A stretch of 64,000 nucleotides of DNA from Dillenia suffruticosa (taxonomy: Eukaryota > Streptophyta > Magnoliopsida > Dilleniales > Dilleniaceae). Below, in pieces: positions 11,240 through 21,060 of the stretch. The position numbers were made by a program, and so were the translations under genes. Position 1 is the first letter of the stretch. Every line of letters starts with the position of its first letter. The DNA lies in NCBI GenBank assembly GCA_033439265.1, contig JAVTVX010000011.1, positions 14,033,090 through 14,097,089 on the forward strand. The letters are read 5' to 3'. The notes beneath the pieces are model-generated. The model was not told the DNA's origin and did not search any database. It worked only from the letters and a program-made list of their open reading frames with translations.

Positions 11240-14200
11240 TCAAAATATTCCCAAACCCAATGACTCTCTATGTGCTATAAATGAGTCTCTAGTGATGGGT
11301 TTGGTGAAGGGGTCAGCCACCATGCAATGTGTCGAGATGTACTTGACGGTCACTTCACCCTTCTCGATGATGTCTCTAACAAAATTATATCTGGTGTCTA
11401 TGTGTTTGGTCCTACTATGATACTTAGGGTCTCGAGTATAGGCGATAGCAGCCTGATTATCACAGTAAATCATCACTGGCCTCCCACTATCAGCCACAAC
11501 CCCTAAGTCATCTAATAGTCTTCGGAGCCAAACACTCTCCTGAACTGCGACTGAGCAAGCCACGAACTCAGCCTCCATCGTAGATAAAGCTACACAGGTC
11601 TGCTTCTTGCTGCTCCAAGAAATGGCACCGCCATTGAGCAAGAAGGCAAAACCTGATGTCGATTTGCGCTTATCCAGATCACCGCCCCAGTCGGCGTCTG
11701 AATATCCTATGAGGCGCAAATCCCCTCTCCCATAACACAAGGAGTAGCTCGCAGTTCCCTTGAGATATCGAAAAATCCTTTTCACTGCTCTCCAGTGACC
11801 CCTTCCAGGATTTGATTGATATCTACTCACCAGACCGACTGCGTAACATATGTCTGGTCGTGTACACAACATCGCATACATTAGACTTCCCACTGCGCTG
11901 GAATAAGGGATTTTACGCATCTCCCTTATATCTTCCTGAGTTTTCGGGCACATCTCAAGACTCAGACCATCACACTTGGCGATTGGAGTATCAATGGGAT
12001 TACAATCACTCATCCCAAAGCGTTCGAGAATTTTCTTAATGTAGGTCTCTTGTGAAAGAGCCAACATTCTTCTCGATCGATCTCTCTGGATCTTAACTCC
12101 AAGGATGAACTCAGCTTCACCCATGTCGATCATGTCGAAGCTCAATGACAACCAAGCCTTGATTGTCATCATATACTGAATGTTGTTCCCAGCCAACAGT
12201 ATATCGTCCACATACAGGGACAGGATCACAAAAGAGTTATCAGATCGTATCAAGTAAACACAATGATCCTCCTCGATCATTGTAAAGCCATAAGATATCA
12301 CCTCCTCGTGGAATCTTAGGTACCACCGCCTGGATGATTGCTTTAGGCCATATATCGACTTCCGAAGTCGACAGACCTTGTCCTCATGACCTACTAGAAC
12401 GAACCCAGAGGGCTGCTCCATGTAGATCTCCTCATCCAGATTTCCATTAAGGAAAGCGGTCTTTACATCCATCTGATGCAACTCTAGATCCATGCTCGCG
12501 ACAATCGCCAAGAGTAGACGGATCGATGTAAATTTGACTACGGGGGAGAAAGTCTCCTCGTAATCAATGCCCTTTGTCTGTGTGTAACCCTTGGCTACTA
12601 GACGGGCTTTGTATCTTTCTACCGATCCGTCGGCCTTTCTTTTGATTTTGAGAACCCACTTGTTCCCTATGGCCCTTCTATCCTCAGGTAAGTCAACTAG
12701 GTCCCAGACCCCGTTGACCCTCATTGATTCCATCTCCTCTTTCATGGCCTCTAGCCATTGGTCCCTCATAGGACTCTCGAGAGCCTTCTCAAAGGTTTGA
12801 GGTTCTTCATCATCCTCAGGAGTCACGATGAGGATCTCATCCTCTATCGGAAAATGACGTCGGGGTACATGTCCCCGACTACTCCTACGAGGAGGAGGAG
12901 CCTCCTCACCTCGAGATGGGTCACTCCCACTAGGACCAAGATCCATTGTAGGCTCTTGGGTCCCTCCCCTGGGCTCATTTGGGCCGTCAGGCTCACCCAT
13001 CTCATAAAAGGTGAAATCCTGGTCAATTTCGCCTCTCTTAGGGAAATCCTTTTCCAGGAACGTAGCATTACGAGATTCGATCTCGGAGACCGTGCCATCC
13101 GTACGTTCACCTAGGAACACATGTCCCTTAGAATGTTCAGAGTACCTTATAAAGATACATTTCTTTCCTCGTGGGCCTAACTTGCCGTGTGGGTGCGAGG
13201 AATCGTGAACGTATGCGGCACAACCCCATGGTCTCAAATGGCTAAGGTCAGGCTGCCTCCCTGTCCAAAGCTCGTATGGGGTACTGACTACGGACTTGGT
13301 TGGAACACGGTTAAGCACGTAGGCGGCAGTCAACAATGCGTCTCCCCAATGGGAGATAGCCAAATTGGCCTGCGCCATCATCGATCTTACCATCTCCAAC
13401 AAAGTCCTATTCCTTCTCTCAGCTACCCCGTTCTGCTGGGGAGTAGCAGGAATAGTCAACTGTCTCGTAATGCCCTTCTCGAAACAGAGCTCTTTAAACT
13501 CCTCAGACAAGTACTCGCGTCCTCTATCGGTTCTGAGAGTTTTAATTCTCAAGTCTAACTGGTTTTCTACCTCGCTGATATACCTCCTGAAGCAATTTAA
13601 TGCCTCAGACTTGTGCGAGATAAGGTAGACGTAACCGAAACGCGTGTAATCATCTATAAACGTAATGAAATACGTGGCTCCGTTTCGGGCTCTCACATTC
13701 ATAGGTCCACAAATATCGGAGTGGATCAATTGCAATGGGGTCCCAGCCCTCATTGCTTTTCCAAATGGTTTCCTCGTCGCTTTGCCGGCTAGGCAAAACT
13801 CACATAAGGGCAACTCGATCCGGGTTAGCGGGCCCAACAAGCCACTCGTAGCTAACCGGTTCATTCTCTCTTGCCCTATGTGTCCAAGTCTACTATGCCA
13901 AATTGAAACATCATCAACTACGCTATCAGATGTATACGCAATAGAAGACAAATCAGAAATTTTATTAAAGGAAACCAAATCCAACGCATAAAGTCCATCA
14001 TGGACTAAACCAGTACATAAAACAGAGTTATCGTAAATGACAGAAACACTCAAATTTCTGAAAATGACAGAGTATCCTAAACGATCTAAACAAAGGACAG
14101 AAATGAGATTCCGCCGAATCTCGGGAGCATACAGCACATGATGCAGGTATAGGACTTGGTTACTTGGCAGCATCAGCTTGCATGTACCAATCCCCTTCAC

Positions 14201-15247
14201 AACCACAAATGCTCCGTTCCCCACGTACAGCCTCCTCGCTTGGGGACTCAATCGGCGGAACTCCACATATGCGCTCCTATCTCGAGCTACATGGTCGGTG
14301 GCTCCTGAGTCTACAATCCACAAAGGAGAAGAGTTAGTAAGCATCACAGTGGATGAAACATAACTCATACCATGTATAGAAGAAGGACATACCTTTCGCT
14401 CGCCACACTCGCGAGCGAAGTGCCCAGATTTGCCACAAACGTAGCATCGGACTTTGCTCTTGTCGAGCTCCTTCTTCTTACGTGTCTGCCCTCTATCAAC
14501 GGTTTTCGCTGATGGCTTCCTCTTAGCTTGGCTAGGTTTCTTGTCATATTTGCGCCATTTACGCTTGACGCCCTTGGAGCCCTTACTCGACTCCGCCACA
14601 TAGGCATAACCAGAAACCGACCTAGCCACCTCCTGGCGCTCCTCCTCGAGCTCACAATGCCTACGCACGTCCATGAAAGTACGAATACTCTCAGTGTGCG
14701 TGAGGTAGGTCTTTACAACATCCCAGGAGTCAGGCAATGACTGGATTACTCCCAGTACCTGAAGCTCATCAGACATTGGCTCCCCCATGTTCTTTAGAGA
14801 AGCGATCATACTTGACATATGCATTAAATGCTGTTTCATGCTATGATCGGATCTCTTCTTATAGGTGATAAACCTATAAGTCAGCATCCTCAGCTTAGGA
14901 GCTGACCGGGAGCCAAGGTGCTCTCTCAGAGCACTCCAAACCGACATCGCAGTAGGATACTGCTCGTACACTGGAATCAGATCATCGTGCATACTGCTAA
15001 GGAGGATGACCCTAGCTTGGCCATCCTTCTTCTTCCATGCACGATACGCCTCCTCATCCAGTTTCGCCTGAGGCGTATCACCCACCCCGGGGTCTGTCAT
15101 CTCGTGTAAGAGAACCTCCGCTAGGTCCTGCTCCTCGAAGACAAATTGAACTTTACGGTGCCAAATCTCATAATTGTCACCGTTCAACTTGTCTCCCTTA
15201 ACGAGATCAAGTACGATACTCTTTGTCGCAGCCATTGTCTCTGTCAC
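11240..15247 (-). CDS. Copia gag-pol polyprotein, intact, 1335 residues
   Basis: Single frame encoding the proteins needed for copying and inserting the element. Order, with rough residue positions: gag of the UBN2 type (about 15-240); basic linker; zinc knuckle CX2CX4HX4C (CYVCGKSGHFAREC, about 267-280); aspartic protease with WIVDSGATDH (about 309); GAG-pre-integrase HSRLGHIGQERM (about 449) with a CEFC zinc-finger part; integrase core with HSDICGPM (about 508), LRTDRGREYL and PQQNGVAERRNR supplying the D, D and E; reverse transcriptase with QMDVKTAFLNG and the YVDDILLAG catalytic loop (about 1010); RNase H with YSDADWGG (about 1181), STMEAEF and the C-terminal DPFTKP. Integrase before RT defines copia. 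The second integrase motif reads TDRGREY rather than the common SDNGGEY. There are no stops or frameshifts. The start is the first Met of the gag. The lineage within copia is not assigned. Confidence 0.96.
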   Translation of the reverse strand: MTETMAATKSIVLDLVKGDKLNGDNYEIWHRKVQFVFEEQDLAEVLLHEMTDPGVGDTPQAKLDEEAYRAWKKKDGQARVILLSSMHDDLIPVYEQYPTAMSVWSALREHLGSRSAPKLRMLTYRFITYKKRSDHSMKQHLMHMSSMIASLKNMGEPMSDELQVLGVIQSLPDSWDVVKTYLTHTESIRTFMDVRRHCELEEERQEVARSVSGYAYVAESSKGSKGVKRKWRKYDKKPSQAKRKPSAKTVDRGQTRKKKELDKSKVRCYVCGKSGHFARECGERKVCPSSIHGMSYVSSTVMLTNSSPLWIVDSGATDHVARDRSAYVEFRRLSPQARRLYVGNGAFVVVKGIGTCKLMLPSNQVLYLHHVLYAPEIRRNLISVLCLDRLGYSVIFRNLSVSVIYDNSVLCTGLVHDGLYALDLVSFNKISDLSSIAYTSDSVVDDVSIWHSRLGHIGQERMNRLATSGLLGPLTRIELPLCEFCLAGKATRKPFGKAMRAGTPLQLIHSDICGPMNVRARNGATYFITFIDDYTRFGYVYLISHKSEALNCFRRYISEVENQLDLRIKTLRTDRGREYLSEEFKELCFEKGITRQLTIPATPQQNGVAERRNRTLLEMVRSMMAQANLAISHWGDALLTAAYVLNRVPTKSVVSTPYELWTGRQPDLSHLRPWGCAAYVHDSSHPHGKLGPRGKKCIFIRYSEHSKGHVFLGERTDGTVSEIESRNATFLEKDFPKRGEIDQDFTFYEMGEPDGPNEPRGGTQEPTMDLGPSGSDPSRGEEAPPPRRSSRGHVPRRHFPIEDEILIVTPEDDEEPQTFEKALESPMRDQWLEAMKEEMESMRVNGVWDLVDLPEDRRAIGNKWVLKIKRKADGSVERYKARLVAKGYTQTKGIDYEETFSPVVKFTSIRLLLAIVASMDLELHQMDVKTAFLNGNLDEEIYMEQPSGFVLVGHEDKVCRLRKSIYGLKQSSRRWYLRFHEEVISYGFTMIEEDHCVYLIRSDNSFVILSLYVDDILLAGNNIQYMMTIKAWLSLSFDMIDMGEAEFILGVKIQRDRSRRMLALSQETYIKKILERFGMSDCNPIDTPIAKCDGLSLEMCPKTQEDIREMRKIPYSSAVGSLMYAMLCTRPDICYAVGLVSRYQSNPGRGHWRAVKRIFRYLKGTASYSLCYGRGDLRLIGYSDADWGGDLDKRKSTSGFAFLLNGGAISWSSKKQTCVALSTMEAEFVACSVAVQESVWLRRLLDDLGVVADSGRPVMIYCDNQAAIAYTRDPKYHSRTKHIDTRYNFVRDIIEKGEVTVKYISTHCMVADPFTKPITRDSFIAHRESLGLGIF

Positions 15248-15489
15248 ACAGAAAAAAGAGACATTAGTGACTAATAATGCTTATTTTCATAATTTCGTAC
15301 ACCCTACGAATTAACAATCCAAAATGAATCGAATATTGACCCCAAAGTGAGCATATGAGTCAACGGACACCATACACCACAACCCGGGACCTCATCTCAT
15401 CATCCGGACTTTAATTCGGTGCACAAAATCCCACAAATAGTCACATATATGCACATAGGACCCCAAAAAAATTGAAAAAATCAATTTTG

Positions 15490-15960
15490 GACGACCTGAC
15501 GCGCCGCCGGGGTTCCCCACGCGCCGCCGCTCGCCGGCGGTGCACTCCACGCGCCGCCACGCGCCTCCACGCGCCGGCGGCAGCCCTGCTGCACGCGCCA
15601 GACGCGCGGCGCGCTGCTCACGCGCTGCCACGCGCCACGCGCGGCTCGTCTCACGCGCGCCCAGTCGCGGCGCGTGGCTCACGCGCCTCACGCGCTGAGC
15701 CGCCCCTGAGCCGGGTCATACCGGGTCGGTCAACGGGTCAGGGTTGACCCGACCGACCCGGTCAACGGTCCGGGTCTGACCCGGTCGGGTCGGAAGCGGG
15801 TCGGTCCGGGTCAGGGTCCGACCCGACCGCCCCACCGCCACCCGCTTCACGCGCCTGTGTGGCGCGTGCATTGCACGCGCCTGCTGGACGCGACCTCTGG
15901 CGCGTGCTCGTCACGCGCCCGCGGGTTTGGGCTTCTCCTTCTTCGCCCGACGGGTCCTGC
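15490..15960 (-). repeat. GC-rich ACGCGCC-repeat block in the copia leader
   Basis: On the plus strand the word ACGCGCC occurs about eleven times between 15497 and 15921, mixed with GCGCGC and GCCGCC words. A second part at 15708-15830 is built of alternating GGGTCGGTC / GACCCGACC words that can pair with each other. It contrasts sharply with the AT-rich surroundings and with the rest of the element. It lies in the transcribed leader between the primer-binding site and gag. Confidence 0.85.
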
Positions 15961-16488
15961 AACGGGTTTTTCGACCCGATTCTCCGAGAACCCATTTCCG
16001 GCTAATTTTTACGACGGTTTCTGCCGGAAAATATATTTGGACTTCCCACAAATATTTGGAACTCGTTTTTTTGAATGGTTCAAGCCCTAAACACGGCGAA
16101 TCATTTGTCCAAATTTTGGCCCTCCGCGGCCTCGCCGGAAAACCCAGTTTCCGGCAGCCAATCAATGCATAATGCATGTCAAAACGTAGATCAATGCACA
16201 TGGAACACTAATATGCCATTTATTTAGATCAACAATCCCTCTACATGGATAGATCTAGGTTTTTAAGTTTTGGGCACCCTTAGGGCCGAAAACTTCAACT
16301 TTAATTTTCATGGCTTAAACATGCTCCAAAAATTCAGAAAAAATTATATTTGCGATCTACGTGACTTGGGTAACGTCACGGTATATTCGGATTCACGAAA
16401 CTCATCCGTGATCCGAAACCCATTTTTGCAACCCCATATTTTTATACCCGAAAATATTCCGAAAATAATTTAATAAATCCAACCCTAC

Positions 16489-16500
16489 GCTCTGATACCA
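16489..16500 (-). other. Primer-binding site of the copia element
   Basis: The minus strand reads TGGTATCAGAGC one base inside the 5' LTR. This is the classic sequence complementary to the 3' end of plant initiator methionine tRNA and fixes the orientation of the element. Confidence 0.95.
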
Positions 16501-16501
16501 A

Positions 16502-16931
16502 TGTTGGATTTATATGCACATACACATGCGGAAGCGTGCAAAATATTTCGGAATCATAAAAGAATAGGATTTTCGGGCATACCTCAAAAGTAGATCGCAA
16601 AATCTGGGAACGACGAACCTCGATCAATCGACCTCGCAGTCGGGATGATAACCACAAAAGATGAGCTATCACCGCAGCACCACGACCCCTCAATCGAATC
16701 CGGTGACAAATTCTCTTCGCAGAATTTTTCCCTCTTTCTCTCAATTGTCTCCTCACAATCTTTTGCAATGGTTGTCTGTCCTAGGGTTTTGCCCCTAGTT
16801 TCCATATGTCTCCTTCACCACAAATGGTAGGGAATTCAAATCCCATAAGTTACCATTTGTGCATATGGAAAGTGGGATATTTCCTTTTTCCAAATAAGGA
16901 AAGATGCCCCACGTGGGCATTCATTCCTTCA
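16502..16931 (-). repeat. 5' LTR of the copia element
   Basis: 430 bp, identical by eye to the left LTR. It lies next to the primer-binding site and is therefore the 5' (promoter) LTR. Confidence 0.95.
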
Positions 16932-17495
16932 CAAACTATGGCATCTTTCTCTCTTCTCCTCCTAGAAATCATTATCCCACAGATTTCCACAATCTTATCC
17001 TCAATTACCCATCTGCTAAGCTTTTGCACCATCCACCTGCCCTCCCCATCGATGAAGTTCCCTACCTTAAAATGGAGCAGCTCTCTCTGCTGAGAAAGAA
17101 CAACATGATTCAAAAGTCTCCCCTCCCCAACCCACATATCCTTCCAAAAATCAATATCTTGCCCATCCCCAACTCTCCATTTGATTCCTTCCCTAAGACA
17201 TTCTCTACTTTTCTAGATGCCCCTCCAAACACTTGACCCCTCCCCCTATTTTATAGCCGAAAAAGCTCTCTTTCCTAAGATATTTTGCTCTAACAACATG
17301 GCATTAAAGAGTATCCTTCTCCTTAGCCACCATCTAACCTAGCTTCGCAAGCATCACTCTATCACTCTCTCGCATCCTGCACACCCTCAACCTACCCAAC
17401 TTTTGTGGTTTACACACGGAATCCCACTTCACCAAGTGGATTTTCCTCTCTCCTTTACTACCCCACAAGAGGTCCCTATCAATCTTATCCACTTA
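16932..17495 (-). pseudogene. LINE retrotransposon, reverse-transcriptase C-terminal part, broken
   Basis: Continuation of the LINE interrupted at 9664. Near the right end the minus strand encodes DRDLLWGSKGERKIHLVKWD plus SVCKPQK (about 17490-17400), the typical FLWGs..kkihLv.Wd.vc.pk segment after the LINE RT palm. Next comes the region ending in IVEICGIMISRRRREKDAIV at the insertion point. The frame of the last codons continues into the left fragment if the copia and one CAAAC are removed. The LINE is 5'-truncated at about 17495, so endonuclease and most of RT are absent. The first five bases (16932-16936) are the right target-site duplication. Confidence 0.82.
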
Positions 17496-17709
17496 TTGCA
17501 TGTTTGGAATTCCCCATTTTTTATTAATATTGAGTTCTAGCTAAATATTGACGCCCTTACCAAAAAATTAAAAATAAAAATATTAAGAGAAAAAAAAGAC
17601 TGAAACTAATTATTATCAAATAATTGATAAAATTGACAAGTAATTTGTTTTTTTCTCTCACAATTCAAAAAAGATCAACCTACATTTAATAAACAAAAAG
17701 CCACACAAA
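17496..17709. other. AT-rich spacer
   Basis: AT-rich DNA between the LINE and the glycine-rich pseudogene. Nothing recognised; it probably includes the 3' UTR of the latter. Confidence 0.4.
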
Positions 17710-18576
17710 TTAGTGATCATGTCCATTTCCTTTACCATATCCGCCTCCAAATCCAACATCAAAGCCTACACCTCCAAAGCTGCCTCCACCACTTCCAGCC
17801 CCACCCCTATCCCCACCACTAATGTTATCTCTGTTACTCCTACCATACCCTCCACCACCTCCGACCCCAAATCCTCTGCTAAAACCCCCTTGTCCACCAC
17901 CACCGCCACAGCTTCCACTGCCTCCGCCTCCACCGCCTCCGCCTCCACCATCTGTGCTAGTAGACCTACCATTTCCTCTGGGCATTCCTCCCTTACTTCC
18001 TCCTTCCTCTTGTTCGTTGCCATTGTCACTGCTACCACCACCATTATCATTATTGTCACTGCCACTACAACTACCGACTTCCCTCTTCCCACCATTACTT
18101 GTGCCATTGCAAATTTTTCAACAAACCCCATTGCCATCCCCTCCATTACCTGGGACTAACCCCGACTCACTACATCCATTGCCTTTATTGCTACCTCCAT
18201 ATCTGCCATAATTGCCATTATCTCTCCGTCCTGAATTGCCCCTACCACCAACATTGCCATTACCTTTGGGAGTTTCACTTCTTCCACCACTAGCACCCCA
18301 TGATTACTGCCTCCGTTTTGAGTGCCATCATCTCCCCTTTTTTGCTATTATTTTCACTACAATCTCTCCCACTATTCTCACTTTCACCATCATTTCCCTG
18401 ATGCCAACCTCCATACCCACCATAGTTACCATCTCTTCCTCTACCACTCTCACAAGCTTTGTAGTCAACTAATGATTGAGACCATTGCCATTAATAAGCC
18501 TTCCACTATGAACCTTGCAAGAAAAATGTAACACCACAAAGGGAAGAACAAGTTCGTTCAAATTAAAAAGCTTCAC
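17710..18576 (-). pseudogene. Secreted glycine-rich protein gene, broken
   Basis: The minus strand shows a complete but damaged gene. At 18576 a GTG stands where the ATG should be, followed by a signal-peptide-like stretch (KLFNLNELVLPFVVLHFSCK, then VHSGRLINGNGLNH). A TAG then stops the frame, and the glycine-rich body resumes in the +1 frame (LVDYKACESGRGRDGNYGGY). A further shift occurs in an A6/G4 run near 18340, an in-frame TGA falls near 18125, and the final part runs MPRGNGRSTSTDGG.. to ..GYGKGNGHDH and a TAA at 17710. The composition (Gly, Asn, Ser, Tyr) is that of plant secreted glycine-rich proteins. Four independent lesions argue for decay, not introns, although an intron around the TAG cannot be excluded. 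The 92-codon 3' frame is still open. Confidence 0.65.
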
Positions 18577-18620
18577 TTTGGAGAAAACTAGTGTGTTTTT
18601 TGGAGGAAAGAATTAGAATG

Positions 18621-18627
18621 TTTTATA
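18621..18627 (-). promoter_or_regulatory. TATA box of the broken glycine-rich gene
   Basis: TATAAAA on the minus strand, 45 bp upstream of the GTG that replaces the start codon. A preserved promoter element supports the view that the locus was once a gene. Confidence 0.5.
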
Positions 18628-19845
18628 AAGCATGCTAAGAAGGAGCCAACTTTTGGTGTAAATTGCCCCCGAAAGAAAATTCAAGAAACATACAGCTTGC
18701 ATGGATGGATATACATGTGATCCTACAACAATGCCTCGAGAAAAGCCTAAGCTCTAACTTTATTGTTAGTCTTTTTTCTAGTTATACTCTGGTCTCAGCT
18801 TAGGTACATAAAATTGAGATAATACAGAAAACAATTTATGAAGTTTGTGGTTCCAATGCTGATTAGAATCCAAATTGTAATTGGCCAAACCATAATACCA
18901 AAAAAATTGTAATCGGCCAATGAGCTTCATAGAAATGAGTCCATATTGGTGGGCCTGAATGAATTTGGCCAGTGAGTCCAATAGTAGCACTATCTGCAGA
19001 ATTAGGACAACCACATTGGGCTCATGACCTGCTTTACATTATTGAGCACCAAACAATGGCTTTCAAATCCTATTAAAGAAACAATGAGAAGGAGCATGGA
19101 TTGAACATCGGACACATCTCAGAGACATAACAACACAACAAATATACGAAAATTTTACATTGTTAACAAAAGTATTATATTGCAAGAGATCCAAAAGACT
19201 GTGTGACACACTAAACAAATATGTTCGTCAATATAGATTTGAGAGGTCTTTTGGTATTGCCAATCCAAGGTCGCTCAGGTATCTTGCAAAAGCCTTCATG
19301 GGGTATTCAAGAGGCTCGTGCAGGTACTCAAAAGGCCTTTTCATGGAGTGTTAAAAAATAAAATAACTAATTATCATTGCATATCACGATTAGTAGTTGC
19401 AAAAATAAAGAGCATTTTGCTTAGCTTTTCTCTTGAAATCATGAGTACAAGCCGGGCTCATATGGAAAAATGTCATTGAATCCAATAAACTGAATATTAC
19501 ATCAAATCAGATAAAATTGAATTTACTAATTTTTGTTTTTAATTTAGTTCTTAAAATTTAATCTTTTTCGACTTTTAAATTTTACGATAACAACAAATCA
19601 AGTCTTAATCCTAATACTTGAGATCCGTCATTTGATAGACAAATTTAAAAAAAAAATAAAGAAGGGAGAAGTGAAATAAAGAAATAAAAATAACATAAAA
19701 TGAAATAAAATGAAAAATATATATATAAACAGAAATGAAATAATCTAAAATAAAACTAAAAAGGAAAAGAAAAAGAAAGGAAAATTCAATGAATAAATCA
19801 ATAGATAAAAATCTAAAATATATTGATTTAATTTGTACAAATTCT
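18628..19845. other. Intergenic stretch, nothing recognised
   Basis: Short unrelated open frames only. AT-rich toward the right, with A-rich low-complexity DNA at 19640-19800. Confidence 0.5.
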
Positions 19846-21060
19846 TTAGTGCCATTCAGTTCTATTTAAAATCATTTTCTTTTCTAAACCCTTAACTTTC
19901 ATATCTTTGCGAATAATTTGTATCCAAATTTTTAACGGTTTATCTCTACATTTTATTAGATTGCCTATATTTAAATTTTCAATTATCTTAATCGATACAT
20001 ATTTGGGTTTTCTTTGCACATACCCGAACCACCTCATACGATACTCTCGCATTTTTTCTATAATTGAATTAACTCTCAATTTGTTATGAATCTCTTTATT
20101 TCTAATTCTATCTTTTTTAGTTTTCTCACGCATCCATCTAAACAATTTCATTTCTGTTATAACCATCTTTTATTTTTATTGTTATTTAATAGTCTAACAC
20201 TCAATATCATACAATAGTGTATGTCTAATCGTGGTTCTATAGAACTTTTCTTATAAATGTAATAGTATCGTGCGATCGCAAAGAATTCCAGATACCCTTC
20301 TCTATTTCATCCAATTCATTTGAATTCTATCATTCATATCTTCATCTATATTTTTATCATTTTGAATAATAAAATCTAAATATCTAAATCGTTCATTTTT
20401 TTGTATATTTTACTCATCTAATTTAATTCTTTTTTTCATCATTCCTATAATTGTTACTAAATCTACCTCTCATATATTCGGTTTTCGATCTACTCAATCT
20501 AAATCCTCTGGATTCTAGTATGAGTTTCTATAACTCTAGTTTAACACTAACACTCTCCCTAATTTCATCAACTAGCACTATATCATCTGCGAAAATTATA
20601 TACTATGATATTTTATCTTGAATATTTTTTTGTGATCTCGTCTATTACTATTGCAAAGAGGAAGGGACTTAATGCCAAATTTTGATGGAGTCCAATATTA
20701 ATAGGAAAACTATCATTCAAACCCCCACAAATTCCTACGCTAGTTACAGCTCCCTCATACATATCTCTAGTGAAATTAATATATTTCAAGAATATTTCTT
20801 TTTTTATAAATACCCACCACAATGAGTCTCTAGAAACCTTATCATATGATTTTTCTAAGTCAATGAATACCATATGTATGTTTTTCTTCTGTACTTTATA
20901 TGTCTCTATTAAATGTCTTAACAAGTATATTACTTTTATGTTAAATTTTTCTAGTATAAATTCAAATTGATTTTAAAATACATTTATTTCCGATCTCAAT
21001 TTATATTCTATTACTCTCTCCCATAGTTTTATGGTATAATTCATAAGTTTAATTCCTTCA
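19846..21060 (-). pseudogene. RTE-type LINE remnant (reverse transcriptase)
   Basis: Minus-strand remains of the RTE-type LINE common in plants. Reading from the right: KLWERVIEYKLRSEINVF, stop, NQFEF near 21040-20960; then RHLIETYKVQKKNIHMVFID plus LEKSYDKVSRDSLWW (20920-20800), an RT palm segment; the catalytic FADD motif (IIFADDIVL at about 20600-20580); then the C-terminal region with MKLFRWMREKTKKDRIRNKE, REYRMRWFGYVQRKP and KDMKVKGLEKKMILNRTEWH (20150-19850). The FADD motif survives, but several stops and frame changes make it inactive. The 5' endonuclease part is missing. Base composition is AT-shifted, consistent with long decay. Confidence 0.85.

Larger units (their letters stand above)
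9665..16931 (-). mobile_element. Complete Ty1/copia LTR retrotransposon, recent insertion
   Basis: A 7267-bp element on the minus strand. It has two 430-bp LTRs (9665-10094 and 16502-16931) that I read as identical at every base, TG...CA ends, CAAAC target-site duplications, an initiator-Met-type primer-binding site, a polypurine tract, and one uninterrupted gag-pol frame (15247-11240). The 5' leader (15248-16501) is 1.25 kb and contains a strikingly GC-rich block at 15490-15960. The region between the pol stop and the 3' LTR is 1.14 kb with no minus-strand frame; the plus strand there has two overlapping open frames (10437-10669 region and 10626-11024) with no recognised domain. Identical LTRs plus an intact frame imply a young, possibly still competent copy. 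The insertion disrupts a LINE open frame. Confidence 0.96.

Noticed and set aside
15392..15995. Arg/Ala-rich frames on both strands in the GC-rich copia leader
   Set aside because: They come from ACGCGCC repeats and GC-rich composition; no domain and no conservation evidence.
17713..18472. Plus-strand Pro-, Ser- and Thr-rich frames opposite the broken glycine-rich gene
   Set aside because: They are antisense readings of GGN codons on the minus strand. The minus strand has the TATA box, signal peptide and stop.
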